Assembly (NCBI RefSeq): GCF_013044515.1
Contig: NZ_JABEPR010000001.1
Span: 958,061-1,022,060 of the forward strand
Length of the DNA stretch: 64,000 nucleotides
Origin: Sphingomonas sp. ID1715
Lineage (GTDB): Bacteria > Pseudomonadota > Alphaproteobacteria > Sphingomonadales > Sphingomonadaceae
Direction: 5' to 3'
The notes under the pieces were generated by a model, which made no database searches, was not told the DNA's origin, and saw only the letters and a program-made list of their open reading frames with translations. The translations under genes and the position numbers were made by a program. Of this stretch, positions 1 through 9,553 are shown one piece after another. Numbering within the stretch: the first letter of the stretch is position 1; each line of letters opens with the position of its first letter.

Positions 1-153
1 TCCGCGCAGGCCCTCGACCGCATAGCCCTCGGCTACGTCCGATCCCTGCACCGAATAGCCGAGATTGTGCATCACCTCGGCAATCCCGGACATGCCGATG
101 CCGCCGATGCCCACGAAGTGAATGGTGCCGATATCGGTGCCGACGCCGCGCAT
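1..153 (-). CDS. murC: UDP-N-acetylmuramate--L-alanine ligase, N-terminal fragment
   Basis: Only the first 51 codons lie in the window; the gene continues past its left edge. MurC adds L-alanine to UDP-N-acetylmuramate, the first cytoplasmic step of peptidoglycan stem-peptide synthesis. The fragment starts at an ATG (151-153) and carries the family's N-terminal Rossmann glycine motif [14 protein letters not shown], followed by an [10 protein letters not shown] stretch typical of MurC. It is the last gene of the dcw operon visible here. Unlike the tightly overlapping genes upstream, it is separated from murG by about 160 bases that are almost entirely a palindromic repeat. Identification is firm; the rest of the gene cannot be assessed. 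Confidence 0.93.
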   Translation of the reverse strand, partial: MRGVGTDIGTIHFVGIGGIGMSGIAEVMHNLGYSVQGSDVAEGYAVEGLRG

Positions 154-157
154 CAGT

Positions 158-301
158 TCCTCCCCTCGCCTGCGAGGGGAGGGGGACCGGCGCAGCCGGT
201 GGAGGGGCCCGAAGCGGAGCGGAGGGTGTGATCGTCCGCTCGCGCGGACGCCCCTCCACCATGCTGCGCATGGTCCCCCTCCCCTGCAATGCAGGGGAGG
301 A
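158..301. repeat. Palindromic repeat between murG and murC (family A)
   Basis: The block begins with TCCTCCCCTCGCCTGCGAGG and ends with the converse pattern CTGCAATGCAGGGGAGGA, so its two ends form inverted repeats. Inside are GGTGGAGGGGC and its complement GCCCCTCCACC. The same architecture, with clearly related sequence, occurs at 3724-3847 inside murD. It fills nearly the whole murG-murC gap. The transcript should fold into one long hairpin. I see no coding capacity in it. Confidence 0.85.
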
Positions 302-316
302 TCATGATGCTTCGCC

Positions 317-1402
317 TCACCGCCCGATCTCCTCGATCAGGTCGGCGAGATCGCGCACCGCCTCGGGGCGGCCGCAGCCCTTTGCCCGGCGCGCGGCGTT
401 GACGAGCGCTTCCGGCTCCAGTCCCAATTTCTGCATCTGCTTGGCAAGCTCGACCGGCGTGAACTGCGCTTGCGGGATCGAGCGGGCACCGCCGGCCGCA
501 ACCAGCTCGCGGGCGTTGTAGGTCTGGTGGTCGTCGGTCGCCGCGGCGAACGGAACCAGGATCGCCGGGCGACCCGCTGCCGCCAGTTCCGCCACCGTCG
601 ACGCGCCGGAGCGCGCGATCACCAGATGGGCCATGCCGAGCCGTTCCGGCAGGTCGGGCAAATAGGTGGCGAGTTCCGCCGGAATGCCCTGGTCCGCGTA
701 GCGCGCCCGCACCCGCTCGATATCCTCGGCGCGCGCCTGATGCGTCACCTGCAGCCGCGCGCGGAACACCGGCGGCAGCATGCCCAGGCCCTCCGGCACC
801 ACGTCGGACAGCACCGTCGCGCCCTGGCTGCCGCCGGTGACCAGCACCCGGAACACGCCATCGGCGTCGAGCGGCGGATAGGGCTTATCGCGGAGCGCGA
901 GCACTTCCTCGCGCACCGGATTGCCGACCAGCCGCACCTTGGCTTCGGCCTTGCGCGGCAGCCGCTGGATGTCGGGATAGGCGGTGGCGACCGCATCGAC
1001 GCGGCCCGCGACCAGCCGGTTCACGCGGCCGAGCACGGCATTCTGCTCATGCACCGCGGTCGAGATCTTCGCCTTGAAGGCCGCCAGCAGCGAAGGCAGC
1101 GCCGGATAGCCGCCAAAGCCCATCACCGCCGCCGGCCGATCCTCCCGGAACAGCCGCAGCGCCTCGGCGCGACCGGCCCAGATCGACTGTGCTGCACGGA
1201 CATAACCCAGCGGGCCGCCACCCAGCCGCCCGGCCGGCAGCACATGCGTCTCGACGCCTTCGAACAGGCCCGGAAAGCGCATGCCGCGCTCGTCCGAGAC
1301 GAGGGCGACGTTGTGGCCGCGCCTCACCAATTCCTCGGCAAGCGCATGGGCGGGAATCATGTGCCCGCCGGTGCCGCCGGCCGCGAGGACGTATCGGCTC
1401 AT
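317..1402 (-). CDS. murG: UDP-N-acetylglucosamine--N-acetylmuramyl-(pentapeptide) pyrophosphoryl-undecaprenol N-acetylglucosamine transferase
   Basis: MurG is the membrane-associated GT28 glycosyltransferase that adds GlcNAc to lipid I to make lipid II. The product is 361 aa from the ATG at 1402, close to the family norm. This start gives [18 protein letters not shown], with the N-terminal GGTGGH loop that contacts the lipid pyrophosphate. Further hallmarks are [33 protein letters not shown] and, near the C-terminus, [23 protein letters not shown] (UDP-GlcNAc site). The chosen ATG overlaps the ftsW stop as ATGA, implying translational coupling; a start 15 bases further upstream is possible but would lie deeper inside ftsW. 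Confidence 0.97.
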   Translation of the reverse strand: MSRYVLAAGGTGGHMIPAHALAEELVRRGHNVALVSDERGMRFPGLFEGVETHVLPAGRLGGGPLGYVRAAQSIWAGRAEALRLFREDRPAAVMGFGGYPALPSLLAAFKAKISTAVHEQNAVLGRVNRLVAGRVDAVATAYPDIQRLPRKAEAKVRLVGNPVREEVLALRDKPYPPLDADGVFRVLVTGGSQGATVLSDVVPEGLGMLPPVFRARLQVTHQARAEDIERVRARYADQGIPAELATYLPDLPERLGMAHLVIARSGASTVAELAAAGRPAILVPFAAATDDHQTYNARELVAAGGARSIPQAQFTPVELAKQMQKLGLEPEALVNAARRAKGCGRPEAVRDLADLIEEIGR

Positions 1403-2598
1403 CTCTGCCCGCCCCATTTGACCACATAGGGCGAGCGGTTGAGGTACGGATTGCGCCGCGTGAAGGCGAGCAGCAGGCCGAGCCCGATCGCCAGCGCAAT
1501 CATCGACGAGCCGCCATAGCTGATCAGCGGCAGGGTCATGCCCTTGGACGGCGCGAGCTGCAGGTTGACCGCCATGTTGATCAGCGCCTGGATGCCGATT
1601 TGCGTGGTCAGCCCGGCCGCTGCGAGCATGGTGAACGGGTCTTCCTCGTCGAGCAGCTTCAGGAACACGCGAACCACGATCGCGAGGAAAATCAGCGCAA
1701 TGGCAAGGCAGGCGATCAGCCCGAATTCCTCGCCGATCACCGAATAGATATAGTCGGTGTGCGCCTCGGGCAGCTGGAACTTGGCCGTGCCGCCGCCTGG
1801 GCCGGTGCCGAAGATGCCGCCATTAGTGATCGTCGCATGCGCCTTGTCGACCTGATAGGTGTCGCCCTCGCCATAAATGAAGTTGTTGATGCGCGTCGTG
1901 GCGACCGGATAAAAGAGATAGGCGGCGACGATCCCCGCAAAGCCCGCGCCGACCAGCCCGCCGATGATCCGGCCTGACACGCCGGACAGCAGCAACAGCG
2001 CCATCCACATCGTACCGAAAACGATCGTCTGGCCGAAATCGGGCTGCTTCATCAGCAGGATCGCGATCAGCCCGACCAGCGCGCCGGTGAGCGGCACGAC
2101 CGGCAAAGTCTTGTCCTGCTGGCGCAAGCTCAGCAGCCAGGCGAGGGCGACGACCAACAGCGGCTTCAGGAATTCGGAGGGCTGGAACTGGCCGATGCCG
2201 ACGCCGATCCAGCGCGTCGCGCCGTTCTTTTCGAAGCCGATGATCGGCACCAAGGCCAGCATCACCGTGAAGAAGGCCGCACCCGCCAGCGCGAACCGCC
2301 GCGCCTTCGCTTTCGAGAAGGTCGAGATATAGAGCATCACCGGCACGCTCAGCGCGATCCAGAAGAGCTGGCGCCAGAAATAATAGAGCGGGGCGAAGGT
2401 CACGTCGCCGCCGGAATAGCGATGCGCGGCCGAGGGGCTGGCGGCCGCGACGGCGACCAGGCCGATCGAGATCAGCACCGTGATCAGCATCAGCAGCACG
2501 CGGTCGATCTCCCAGAACCACAGGCCCAGCGGGCTGCGGTCGGAGCGGCCGAATTTCTGCACCTGTTTCTTGCGGCGGATCGCAGCGGTGTCGGTCAT
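1399..2598 (-). CDS. ftsW: Septal SEDS peptidoglycan glycosyltransferase FtsW
   Basis: The 399-aa polytopic protein has about ten hydrophobic segments and an N-terminal cytoplasmic tail rich in basic residues. SEDS proteins polymerise lipid II; FtsW acts at the septum with FtsI, which is encoded in the same operon. Diagnostic stretches are GVGIGQFQPSEFLK, LLLMKQPDFGQT, the LPEAHTDYIYSVIGEEFGL loop and, near the end, NLQLAPSKGMTLPLISYGGS. Its ATG overlaps the murD stop codon (ATGA), and its stop overlaps the murG start. The location between murD and murG matches the standard dcw order and favours FtsW over RodA. Confidence 0.96.
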   Translation of the reverse strand: MTDTAAIRRKKQVQKFGRSDRSPLGLWFWEIDRVLLMLITVLISIGLVAVAAASPSAAHRYSGGDVTFAPLYYFWRQLFWIALSVPVMLYISTFSKAKARRFALAGAAFFTVMLALVPIIGFEKNGATRWIGVGIGQFQPSEFLKPLLVVALAWLLSLRQQDKTLPVVPLTGALVGLIAILLMKQPDFGQTIVFGTMWMALLLLSGVSGRIIGGLVGAGFAGIVAAYLFYPVATTRINNFIYGEGDTYQVDKAHATITNGGIFGTGPGGGTAKFQLPEAHTDYIYSVIGEEFGLIACLAIALIFLAIVVRVFLKLLDEEDPFTMLAAAGLTTQIGIQALINMAVNLQLAPSKGMTLPLISYGGSSMIALAIGLGLLLAFTRRNPYLNRSPYVVKWGGQR

Positions 2599-3989
2599 TG
2601 CAGTGCCCCCACGGCGGCGCGAAATGCTTCCCCCCGCGCCTCATAGTCCTTGAACTGATCGAACGAAGCGCAGGCCGGCGACAGCAGCACCGTGTCCCCC
2701 GGCTCCGCGTCATTGGCGGCGCGCTTCACGGCTTCCTCGAGCACGCCGCATTCCGCGACCGGCATGTGCGGCGCAAGGATGCGCGCGAACAGCGCCCCGG
2801 CCTCGCCGATCGTGTAGGCCGAGCGAACATGCGAGAAATGCGGCGCGCAGGCGTCGAGCTCATCGGTCTTGGCGAGGCCGCCCAAGATCCACCGCACCTT
2901 CGGGAACGCGGCGAGCGCCGGCGCGGTCGACGTCGGGTTGGTCGCCTTGCTATCGTTCACGAACAGCACGCCGGAGCGCTCCGCAACACGCTCCATGCGA
3001 TGCGGGAGGCCGGGATAGGTGCTAAGGCCGTGTTCGATCTGTTCGTTGGTAAGGCCAAGCGCCCGGCAAACCGCCGTTGCCGCCGCCGCATTCTGCCAAT
3101 TATGCGGGCCCTGCAATGAAGGCCAAGCTGCCTGGTCGCCTACTTCCACTTGGTCAATGATGTAGATGAACGGATCGACTGCGTTGTCGAGAACATCCTC
3201 ATCTGCTTCCGCAACAGCATCGACTACAGCGACCCGCTCAGGAGATTGCATCTCAAACAAGCGCGCCTTCGACGCGGCATACGCCTCGAAGCTCTCATAC
3301 CGATCCAGATGATCCGGCGTGATGTTGAGCAGCACGGCCACATCGCAGTCCAGGCTGAGGGTCAGGTCGATCTGGTAGCTGGACAGTTCCAGCACATACA
3401 CGCCGCCTTCGGGCAGCGGCTCCTGGGCGAGGATCGGAAGGCCGATATTGCCGCCCATCAGCGTCGGCACGCCGGCGGTCTTGAGGATATGGTGGACGAG
3501 CGCAGTGGTGGTCGACTTGCCGTTGGTGCCGGTGATGCCGACCACCTTGTGCGGCGGCAGCTCGGCGCGCGCCTGGGCGAAGAGTTCAATGTCGCCGATC
3601 AGGGGGACATCGTGCCTGGCGGCATGCGTGGCGATCGGGTGCCGGTTGATGGGGACACCAGGGGAGACGACGACGGCTTCAAAGCCGGTGAGGTCGAGAG
3701 TCAGGGGGTCGGCAACAGCCAAATCCTCCCCGGAACGGGGAGGGGGACCAAGCGCAGCTTGGTGGAGGGGACCCTCCACGCGCGCGGGCCCGGGGCCCCC
3801 TCCACCACCGGCTTCGCCGGCGGTCCCCCTCCCCATTCCGGGGAGGATCTTGGATCGAGCCGCCTCATTCCCATCCCACGCCCACACCTGCGCACCCGCC
3901 GCCAGCAACGCGTCCACGGTCGCCAGCCCGCTCCGCGCCAGGCCCAGCACGGCGTATTTCTTCCCGGCCCAGGCGCGTGACGTAATCAC
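2595..3989 (-). CDS. murD: UDP-N-acetylmuramoylalanine--D-glutamate ligase with an in-frame palindromic-element insertion
   Basis: MurD adds D-glutamate to UDP-MurNAc-L-Ala in the cytoplasm. The 464-aa product has the N-terminal UDP-binding domain ([19 protein letters not shown]), the ATP P-loop [19 protein letters not shown], the central [10 protein letters not shown] motif, and C-terminal [10 protein letters not shown] and [12 protein letters not shown] motifs. All catalytic motifs look intact. Roughly residues 48-90 (proline/glycine-rich, beginning ILPGMGRG and ending RSGEDL) are not part of the family: they are encoded by the repeat at 3724-3847, sit in the N-terminal domain before [18 protein letters not shown], and explain why the protein is longer than usual. 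Start and stop overlap the neighbours mraY and ftsW by ATGA. The gene is essential, so the insert is presumably tolerated. Confidence 0.95.
   Translation of the reverse strand: MITSRAWAGKKYAVLGLARSGLATVDALLAAGAQVWAWDGNEAARSKILPGMGRGTAGEAGGGGGPGPARVEGPLHQAALGPPPRSGEDLAVADPLTLDLTGFEAVVVSPGVPINRHPIATHAARHDVPLIGDIELFAQARAELPPHKVVGITGTNGKSTTTALVHHILKTAGVPTLMGGNIGLPILAQEPLPEGGVYVLELSSYQIDLTLSLDCDVAVLLNITPDHLDRYESFEAYAASKARLFEMQSPERVAVVDAVAEADEDVLDNAVDPFIYIIDQVEVGDQAAWPSLQGPHNWQNAAAATAVCRALGLTNEQIEHGLSTYPGLPHRMERVAERSGVLFVNDSKATNPTSTAPALAAFPKVRWILGGLAKTDELDACAPHFSHVRSAYTIGEAGALFARILAPHMPVAECGVLEEAVKRAANDAEPGDTVLLSPACASFDQFKDYEARGEAFRAAVGALQ
3724..3847. repeat. Palindromic repeat inside murD (family A)
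   Basis: The 124-base block starts TCCTCCCCGGAACGGGGAGG and ends CCATTCCGGGGAGGA, forming inverted termini; internal arms include TTGGTGGAGGGGACC and GGGGGCCCCCTCCACCACC. It closely resembles the block at 158-301. It lies entirely within the murD reading frame and is translated as a Gly/Pro/Arg-rich segment of about 43 residues including flanks. In-frame palindromic elements in essential genes are known from Rickettsia (Rickettsia palindromic elements); this appears to be an analogous event in a sphingomonad. Confidence 0.88.
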
Positions 3990-5056
3990 CGGACCTTCAG
4001 CGTCGACAGGCCGGCCAGCGCCAGCACCAGGGCGATGATCCAGAAGCGGATGACGACGGTCGGCTCCGACCAGCCGAGCTGTTCGAAATGGTGATGGATC
4101 GGCGCCATCTTGAACACCCGCTTGCCGGTCCGCTTGTAGAAGAAGACCTGGATGATGACGCTGAGCGCCTCCACCACGAACAGGCCGCCGATGATCCCCA
4201 GCACGATCTCATGGTGCGCGACGACCGCGATGGTGCCCAGCGCGCCGCCGAGCGCCAGGCTGCCGGTGTCGCCCATGAAGACGGCGGCGGGGGGCGCGTT
4301 GAACCAGAGAAACGCCAGTCCGGCGCCCGCGATCGCGCCGCAGAAGATGGCGAGATCGCCTGCCCCCGGCACGTGCGGGATGCCGAGATAGGTCGCGAAC
4401 TTCACGTTGCCGACCAGATAGGCGATGATCATGAACGCGACCGAGGCGATGATCACCGGCATCGTCGCGAGGCCGTCCAGGCCATCGGTCAGGTTTACCG
4501 AATTGCCGAACGCCACGATCGTGAAGGCGGCAAAGGCGATGTAGAACCAGCCGAGGTTCGCCACGGGCTCAGCGACGAACGGAATCCAGAGATTGGCGCC
4601 GTTATTCTGGATGATGATCCACGACGCGATGCCGGCGATGATGAACTCCAGCAGCAGCCGCACCTTGCCCGGCACGCCGGCATGGCTCGCCTTCCTGACC
4701 TTGTCCCAATCGTCGAGGAAGCCGATCGCACCGAAGCCCAGAGTCACCGCCAGACACGCCCAGACATAGGGGCTGCGCAGGTCCATCCACAGCAGCACCG
4801 AGACGGTGAGCGAGGTCAGGATCATCAGCCCGCCCATCGTCGGCGTGCCGCGCTTGGCGAGGTGGGTCTGCGGGCCGTCGGTGCGGATCGGCTGGCCCTT
4901 GCCCTGGCGCACCCGCAGCCAGCCGATGAACTTCGGCCCGATGATCAGCCCGAGCAGCAGCGCCGTCGCCACCGCCCCGCCGGCGCGGAAGCTCAGATAG
5001 CGGATCAGGTTCAGGATGCCGGGAAAGCCAAGCTGCTCGGCCAGCAGATAGAGCAT
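3986..5056 (-). CDS. mraY: Phospho-N-acetylmuramoyl-pentapeptide-transferase
   Basis: MraY transfers phospho-MurNAc-pentapeptide from UDP to undecaprenyl phosphate, giving lipid I at the inner membrane. The 356-aa protein has about ten transmembrane segments. Family motifs are visible in order: [13 protein letters not shown] near residue 70, the catalytic [27 protein letters not shown], and the C-terminal [15 protein letters not shown] histidine motif. The start ATG lies 1 base beyond the murF stop region, and the stop overlaps murD (ATGA). Length and motifs are fully typical. Confidence 0.97.
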   Translation of the reverse strand: MLYLLAEQLGFPGILNLIRYLSFRAGGAVATALLLGLIIGPKFIGWLRVRQGKGQPIRTDGPQTHLAKRGTPTMGGLMILTSLTVSVLLWMDLRSPYVWACLAVTLGFGAIGFLDDWDKVRKASHAGVPGKVRLLLEFIIAGIASWIIIQNNGANLWIPFVAEPVANLGWFYIAFAAFTIVAFGNSVNLTDGLDGLATMPVIIASVAFMIIAYLVGNVKFATYLGIPHVPGAGDLAIFCGAIAGAGLAFLWFNAPPAAVFMGDTGSLALGGALGTIAVVAHHEIVLGIIGGLFVVEALSVIIQVFFYKRTGKRVFKMAPIHHHFEQLGWSEPTVVIRFWIIALVLALAGLSTLKVR

Positions 5057-5057
5057 G

Positions 5058-6455
5058 TCAGTCCTTCCCCGCGAGCGCGCCGCCCGTCAGCTGCGCGACC
5101 AGCCGACCCAATCCGACCGAATTGGAAGCTTTGATGAGAACCGCGTCGCCAGCGCCGATCCGCCCATCCAGAGCGGCCAGCGCGTCCGCGGCGGCGGGCA
5201 CATGCGCGAAGTCGACCCGCCCCTCAAGCGCCTGGCCAAGCGGCGCCATCTCTTCGCCGACGAGCAGTGCAAAATCGACGCCCGCCGACAGGATCGGCTC
5301 GGCAAGCTCGGCGTGGAAGCGGGGGCCATGGTCGCCCAGCTCGCGCATCGTGCCCAGCACCGCGACCCGCCGCGCCGCCATCTGCTCGCCCAGCACCTTG
5401 AGCGTCGCGCGCATCGAGGCCGGATTGGCGTTGTAGCTTTCGTCGATCAGCAGCGCCTCGCCGCCCGGCACGGCGATGTTCGAGCGCGCCCCACGACCGG
5501 GCATGCCCGGCAGCTCGGCCATGGCCAGACCGGCGATGGCAAGATCTCCGCCCGCCGCCTCCACAGTGGCGATCACCGCCAAGGCATTGGTGACCCAATG
5601 CTCGCCCGGCTGCCCGACCGTCATCGTCAGGCTCGCGCCCGGCAGCTGCACGGTGATCAGGGTGCCGCCGCTCTTGGACGGCACCATGTCCATCGCCCGC
5701 ACATCGGCGCCTTGCCCCAAGCCGAAAGTGAGCACGCGACCGGCATGGCGCTGCGCGGCCTCGATCAGGATGTCACGCTGCGGCGAGTCATGAGGAATGA
5801 TTGCCGTCCCGCCCGGCTCCAGGCCCTCGAAGATCTCGGCCTTGGCGCGGGCGATATTCTCGATCGAGCCGAGATTCTCGATATGGGCCGGGGCGATGGT
5901 GGTGATCACCGCAACATGGGGCCGCACGAGCCTCGTGTGCGCGGCGATCTCGCCCGCATGGTTCATGCCCATTTCAAAGACGCCAAACCGCGTGTCGGCC
6001 GGCATGCGCGACAGGCTCAATGGCACGCCGGTATGGTTGTTGTAGCTCTTGAGCGACCGGTGCGCCCGGCCCGGCGCCATGCGATCGAACGCCGCCCAGA
6101 GCGCTTCCTTGGTGCCCGTCTTGCCCACCGATCCCGTGATGCCGACCACGGTGGCGGACGTTCTTGCCCTGGCTGCGACCCCAAGGGAATCGAGCGCCGC
6201 GCGCGTGTCGGCGACGAGAATGTGCGGGTGATCGACCGGCTGGCTGACGATCGCGCCGGCGGCACCCTGCGCAAAGGCCTGATCGACGAACCGGTGCCCG
6301 TCCGTGGTCTCGCCGGACAGCGCGATGAACAGGTCGCCGGCGGTGACTTCGCGAGAATCGAACGCGACGCCGTTTGCCTCGAATGCGGCGGACGCAGTGC
6401 CGGAGACGGCGCTAGCGATATCGGCTGAGGTCCAGAGCGGTGTCACGCCGCGCAC
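5058..6455 (-). CDS. murF: UDP-N-acetylmuramoyl-tripeptide--D-alanyl-D-alanine ligase
   Basis: MurF ligates the D-Ala-D-Ala dipeptide to UDP-MurNAc-tripeptide. The 465-aa product shows the N-terminal [16 protein letters not shown] segment, the P-loop [31 protein letters not shown], the acidic GMNHAGEI loop, and the C-terminal [16 protein letters not shown] motif characteristic of MurF. Its start overlaps the 3' end of murE by 13 bases and it stops 1 base before mraY, so it belongs to the same transcript. No anomaly is seen. Confidence 0.96.
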   Translation of the reverse strand: MRGVTPLWTSADIASAVSGTASAAFEANGVAFDSREVTAGDLFIALSGETTDGHRFVDQAFAQGAAGAIVSQPVDHPHILVADTRAALDSLGVAARARTSATVVGITGSVGKTGTKEALWAAFDRMAPGRAHRSLKSYNNHTGVPLSLSRMPADTRFGVFEMGMNHAGEIAAHTRLVRPHVAVITTIAPAHIENLGSIENIARAKAEIFEGLEPGGTAIIPHDSPQRDILIEAAQRHAGRVLTFGLGQGADVRAMDMVPSKSGGTLITVQLPGASLTMTVGQPGEHWVTNALAVIATVEAAGGDLAIAGLAMAELPGMPGRGARSNIAVPGGEALLIDESYNANPASMRATLKVLGEQMAARRVAVLGTMRELGDHGPRFHAELAEPILSAGVDFALLVGEEMAPLGQALEGRVDFAHVPAAADALAALDGRIGAGDAVLIKASNSVGLGRLVAQLTGGALAGKD

Positions 6456-7861
6456 TCCCGTGCGACGGTCACATCGTCGAACGGCAGCACGCGGTCGCCG
6501 ACGATCTGGCCCTGTTCGTGGCCCTTGCCGGCGAGCAGGATGACGTCGTCCGCACCCGCAATGGCAACCGCTTCGGCGATGGCTTCGCGCCGGCCGGCGA
6601 TTTCCCGTGCGTCGGGCGCGCCGGCAAGGATCTCGCGGCGGATCAGGGCAGCATCCTCGGTGCGGGGATTGTCGTCGGTGACGATGACGAGGTCGCCGAC
6701 CCGCGATGCCACGCGGCCCATCTCCGGCCGTTTCCCCTGGTCCCGGTCGCCGCCGGCACCGAAGACGATGATCAGCCGCCCCTTAGTGTGCGGGCGCAAG
6801 GCCGCCGCCGCCGCCTCGATCGCGTCCGGCGTGTGGGCATAGTCGACATAGATGGGGGCGCCGGCCCGCGTGATCGCCGCCCGCTCCAGCCGGCCACGCA
6901 CCGGGGTGACGCGGGCGAGATGTTCGAGCGCGCGCGCGGTGTCGCCGCCGGTCGCGATCACCAGCCCCGCCGCCACGCACGCATTGGCCGCCTGATAGGC
7001 GCCGATCAGCGGCAGCGTGACCTTGTAGCTCTTGCCCTCGGCTTCGATCACCAGCTGCTGACCCAGGCGCGACGGCGTGCGGCTCACCAATCTGAGCGCT
7101 TCGCCTCGTTCGCCGACCGTCAGCACACGCAATCCCCTGGCTCGGGACACCTCCACGACCCGATCCGAATGCGCGCCGTCATCCGCCCAGACAACGGCCG
7201 CGCCGTCCTCATCCACAACTTCTTCGAACAGGCGCAGCTTGGCGGCGAAATAGCTGTGCATATCGCCGTGATAGTCGAGATGGTCGCGGCTCAAGTTGGT
7301 GAAGCCGGCGGCACGGACGGGCAGCCCTTCGGTGCGCTTCTGATCGAGACCGTGACTCGACGCTTCGAAGGACAGATGCGTCACGCCTTCGCGCTTCAGG
7401 CCGGCGACGTTGGACAGGAAGGTCACGATGTCTGGCGTGGTGAGGCCGGTCAGCACCTGGTCGTGCGCGGTGGTGACGCCGAGCGTGCCGATCGACGCCG
7501 CATTGTGCCCGGCGAGCCGCCAAAGCTGCCGCGTCAGCTCGACGCTCGACGTCTTGCCGTTGGTGCCGGTGACCGCGACGGTAGTCGCCGGATAGGGCGC
7601 GAAGAAGCGGGCGGCCAGTTGGGCAAAGACGCGGCGGGGATCGTCGGACGCGATATGCGGAACGCCTGCGACCTGTGCATTCGGCGCCGCCACGACTGCC
7701 GCAGCACCGAAGGCGATAGCCTGGGCGATGAAGTCCTCGCCATTGAAGCGGCTGCCCCGGAACGCGCCGAACACAGTGCCGGGCGCGACCTTGCGGTGAT
7801 CGATGGCGAAGCCGGTGATCTCTACGTCAGAATCGATTCCCGCCAGATCGCGCAGCCGCAC
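6443..7861 (-). CDS. murE: UDP-N-acetylmuramoyl-L-alanyl-D-glutamate--2,6-diaminopimelate ligase
   Basis: MurE adds the third stem residue. The 472-aa product carries the ATP P-loop AVTGTNGKTSSVELTRQL, the SSHGLDQKR and NLSRDHLDYHGDM central motifs, and DYAHTPDAIEAA. The C-terminal DNPR signature (VTDDNPRTEDA) is the established marker of meso-diaminopimelate specificity, as expected in a Gram-negative. The ATG lies 3 bases downstream of the ftsI stop codon, and its 3' end overlaps murF. It is a normal dcw gene. Confidence 0.96.
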   Translation of the reverse strand: MRLRDLAGIDSDVEITGFAIDHRKVAPGTVFGAFRGSRFNGEDFIAQAIAFGAAAVVAAPNAQVAGVPHIASDDPRRVFAQLAARFFAPYPATTVAVTGTNGKTSSVELTRQLWRLAGHNAASIGTLGVTTAHDQVLTGLTTPDIVTFLSNVAGLKREGVTHLSFEASSHGLDQKRTEGLPVRAAGFTNLSRDHLDYHGDMHSYFAAKLRLFEEVVDEDGAAVVWADDGAHSDRVVEVSRARGLRVLTVGERGEALRLVSRTPSRLGQQLVIEAEGKSYKVTLPLIGAYQAANACVAAGLVIATGGDTARALEHLARVTPVRGRLERAAITRAGAPIYVDYAHTPDAIEAAAAALRPHTKGRLIIVFGAGGDRDQGKRPEMGRVASRVGDLVIVTDDNPRTEDAALIRREILAGAPDAREIAGRREAIAEAVAIAGADDVILLAGKGHEQGQIVGDRVLPFDDVTVARECAA

Positions 7862-7864
7862 GCG

Positions 7865-9553
7865 TCACTCCTTCGCATGAACGAAGGGGAGCACCTCGCC
7901 CAGATTGGCTTCGCGGTTCGGGTCTGGCATCACGCCCAGCATCGGGCCGATGCGACTGACCGTGCCGGAAATCACCGGCGCCACGTTCCAGCCGGCGGTG
8001 TGGAAGCCGTAAGTGTCCTTGGTCGCCTTGGGGTCGTCGAGCATGGCGACGATCACATAGCGCGGCGCCTCCATCGGAAACACACCGGCAAAGGTGGTGA
8101 CCACCGCCGCGCCCGAATAGCGGCCGCCGACGATCTTTTCCGCGGTGCCGGTCTTGCCGCCGACGCGGAAGCCCGGCGCGTCCGCCTTCTTGCCGGTGCC
8201 GTGCGTCACGACGAGGCGAAGCAGCGAGCGCATCTTGTACGATGTATCGGCCGAGAAAACGCGGTCGCCTTCCGGCAGCGGATTGCGCGCATCGCGCTTC
8301 AGCAAGGTCGCGGGCCGCCAGACGCCGCCGTTGAACAGGGTCGCATAGCCGGTCGCCAGGTGCAGCGGCGACACCGCGATGCCATGGCCATAGCCGACCG
8401 TCATCGTCGAGATATCGCCCCAGTTCGCGCCCGGATTGAGCGGGCGGCCGCGTTCGGGGATCTCGATCTTGACTCGCTCCAGAAAGTGCATGCGCTTCAG
8501 GAAAGCGCGCTGCCGCTCCGTGCCGAGCTGCGCCGCGATCTGCGCCGTGCCGATGTTCGACGATTCCTGCATTATCTCGGCGACCGAGCAGGCGCGGCCG
8601 AACGGGTGGGTGTCGGTGATCGAAAAGCGGCCGGCGCGCAGCACCTTGGGGCAGTTGTACATCTGGCCGAGGCTGCGGACCACGCCCGCGTCCATCGCCA
8701 TGGCGACGGTGAACGGCTTGAAGGTCGAGCCGAGCTCGTAGACGCCCAGCGTCGCGCGGTTGAATGCCGCGTCGGCGCCCTGCTGCGCCGGCTTGTTCGG
8801 ATTGAGTTCGGGCAAGGAGGTCAGCGCGACCACTTCGCCGGTCTTGATGTCCATGACCACGCCGGCGGCGCCGATGGCGCTGAACTTGGTCATTGCGCGG
8901 CCGAGTTCCGCTTCCAGCGCCTGCTGCACGCGGCTGTCGATGGACAGCTGGACGCCACCCGCGCGCCCCGCGCCGGTCAGCTCGCGCTCCAGCACCTTTT
9001 CCATGCCGGACACGCCGTTGCCGTTGAAGTCGGTGAAGCCGAGCACATGGGCGGCGAGCATGCCCTGCGGGTAGATGCGCTCCGGCTCGCGCCCGAGATC
9101 GATGCCCGGCTCGCCCAGCCGGTTGACCGCGGCGACCAGCTCCGGCGTCGCGCGGCGGCGGAGATAGGTGAAGGTCAGCTTCGAATTGAGAATGCGCAGA
9201 TACTCGTCCGCGCTCTTCTCCGGCATCAACGTGGCGAGCTGCCGCGCCAGTTCCGCCCTGTCGCCGATGATCTTGGCCGGATGAATGCCGATCGACCAGG
9301 CGTCGATCGTCTGCGCAAGCGGAATGCCGTTGCGATCGAGAATGTCGCCGCGCCCGATCCGCGCCGCATGCGCGCGGTTGGTGCTCGCATCGGTGAAGAC
9401 CGACAGATAGGCAATGCGCAGGCCGATCGCCGCCGTCGCGCCGATGAACAGCAGCATCAACAGCATCAGCCGAACGTGCGAAAGCGCCACCTCGGGGCGG
9501 CGCTCTGGCAAGGGGCGGAACTGCGCGTGCGGAGCGGCGGCGACAGCGGTCAT
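7865..9553 (-). CDS. ftsI: Septal transpeptidase, penicillin-binding protein 3 (FtsI)
   Basis: FtsI is the class B PBP that cross-links septal peptidoglycan in partnership with FtsW. The 562-aa protein has a short cytoplasmic N-terminus, one membrane anchor at about residues 27-48 (RLMLLMLLFIGATAAIGLRI), the dimerisation/pedestal domain, and a transpeptidase domain with the three active-site motifs: SxxK in ELGSTFKPF, SxN in QESSNIGTA and KTG in VGGKTGTAEK. Its start overlaps the ftsL stop (9550-9553). The domain order and position downstream of ftsL match other alphaproteobacteria. Confidence 0.96.
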   Translation of the reverse strand: MTAVAAAPHAQFRPLPERRPEVALSHVRLMLLMLLFIGATAAIGLRIAYLSVFTDASTNRAHAARIGRGDILDRNGIPLAQTIDAWSIGIHPAKIIGDRAELARQLATLMPEKSADEYLRILNSKLTFTYLRRRATPELVAAVNRLGEPGIDLGREPERIYPQGMLAAHVLGFTDFNGNGVSGMEKVLERELTGAGRAGGVQLSIDSRVQQALEAELGRAMTKFSAIGAAGVVMDIKTGEVVALTSLPELNPNKPAQQGADAAFNRATLGVYELGSTFKPFTVAMAMDAGVVRSLGQMYNCPKVLRAGRFSITDTHPFGRACSVAEIMQESSNIGTAQIAAQLGTERQRAFLKRMHFLERVKIEIPERGRPLNPGANWGDISTMTVGYGHGIAVSPLHLATGYATLFNGGVWRPATLLKRDARNPLPEGDRVFSADTSYKMRSLLRLVVTHGTGKKADAPGFRVGGKTGTAEKIVGGRYSGAAVVTTFAGVFPMEAPRYVIVAMLDDPKATKDTYGFHTAGWNVAPVISGTVSRIGPMLGVMPDPNREANLGEVLPFVHAKE

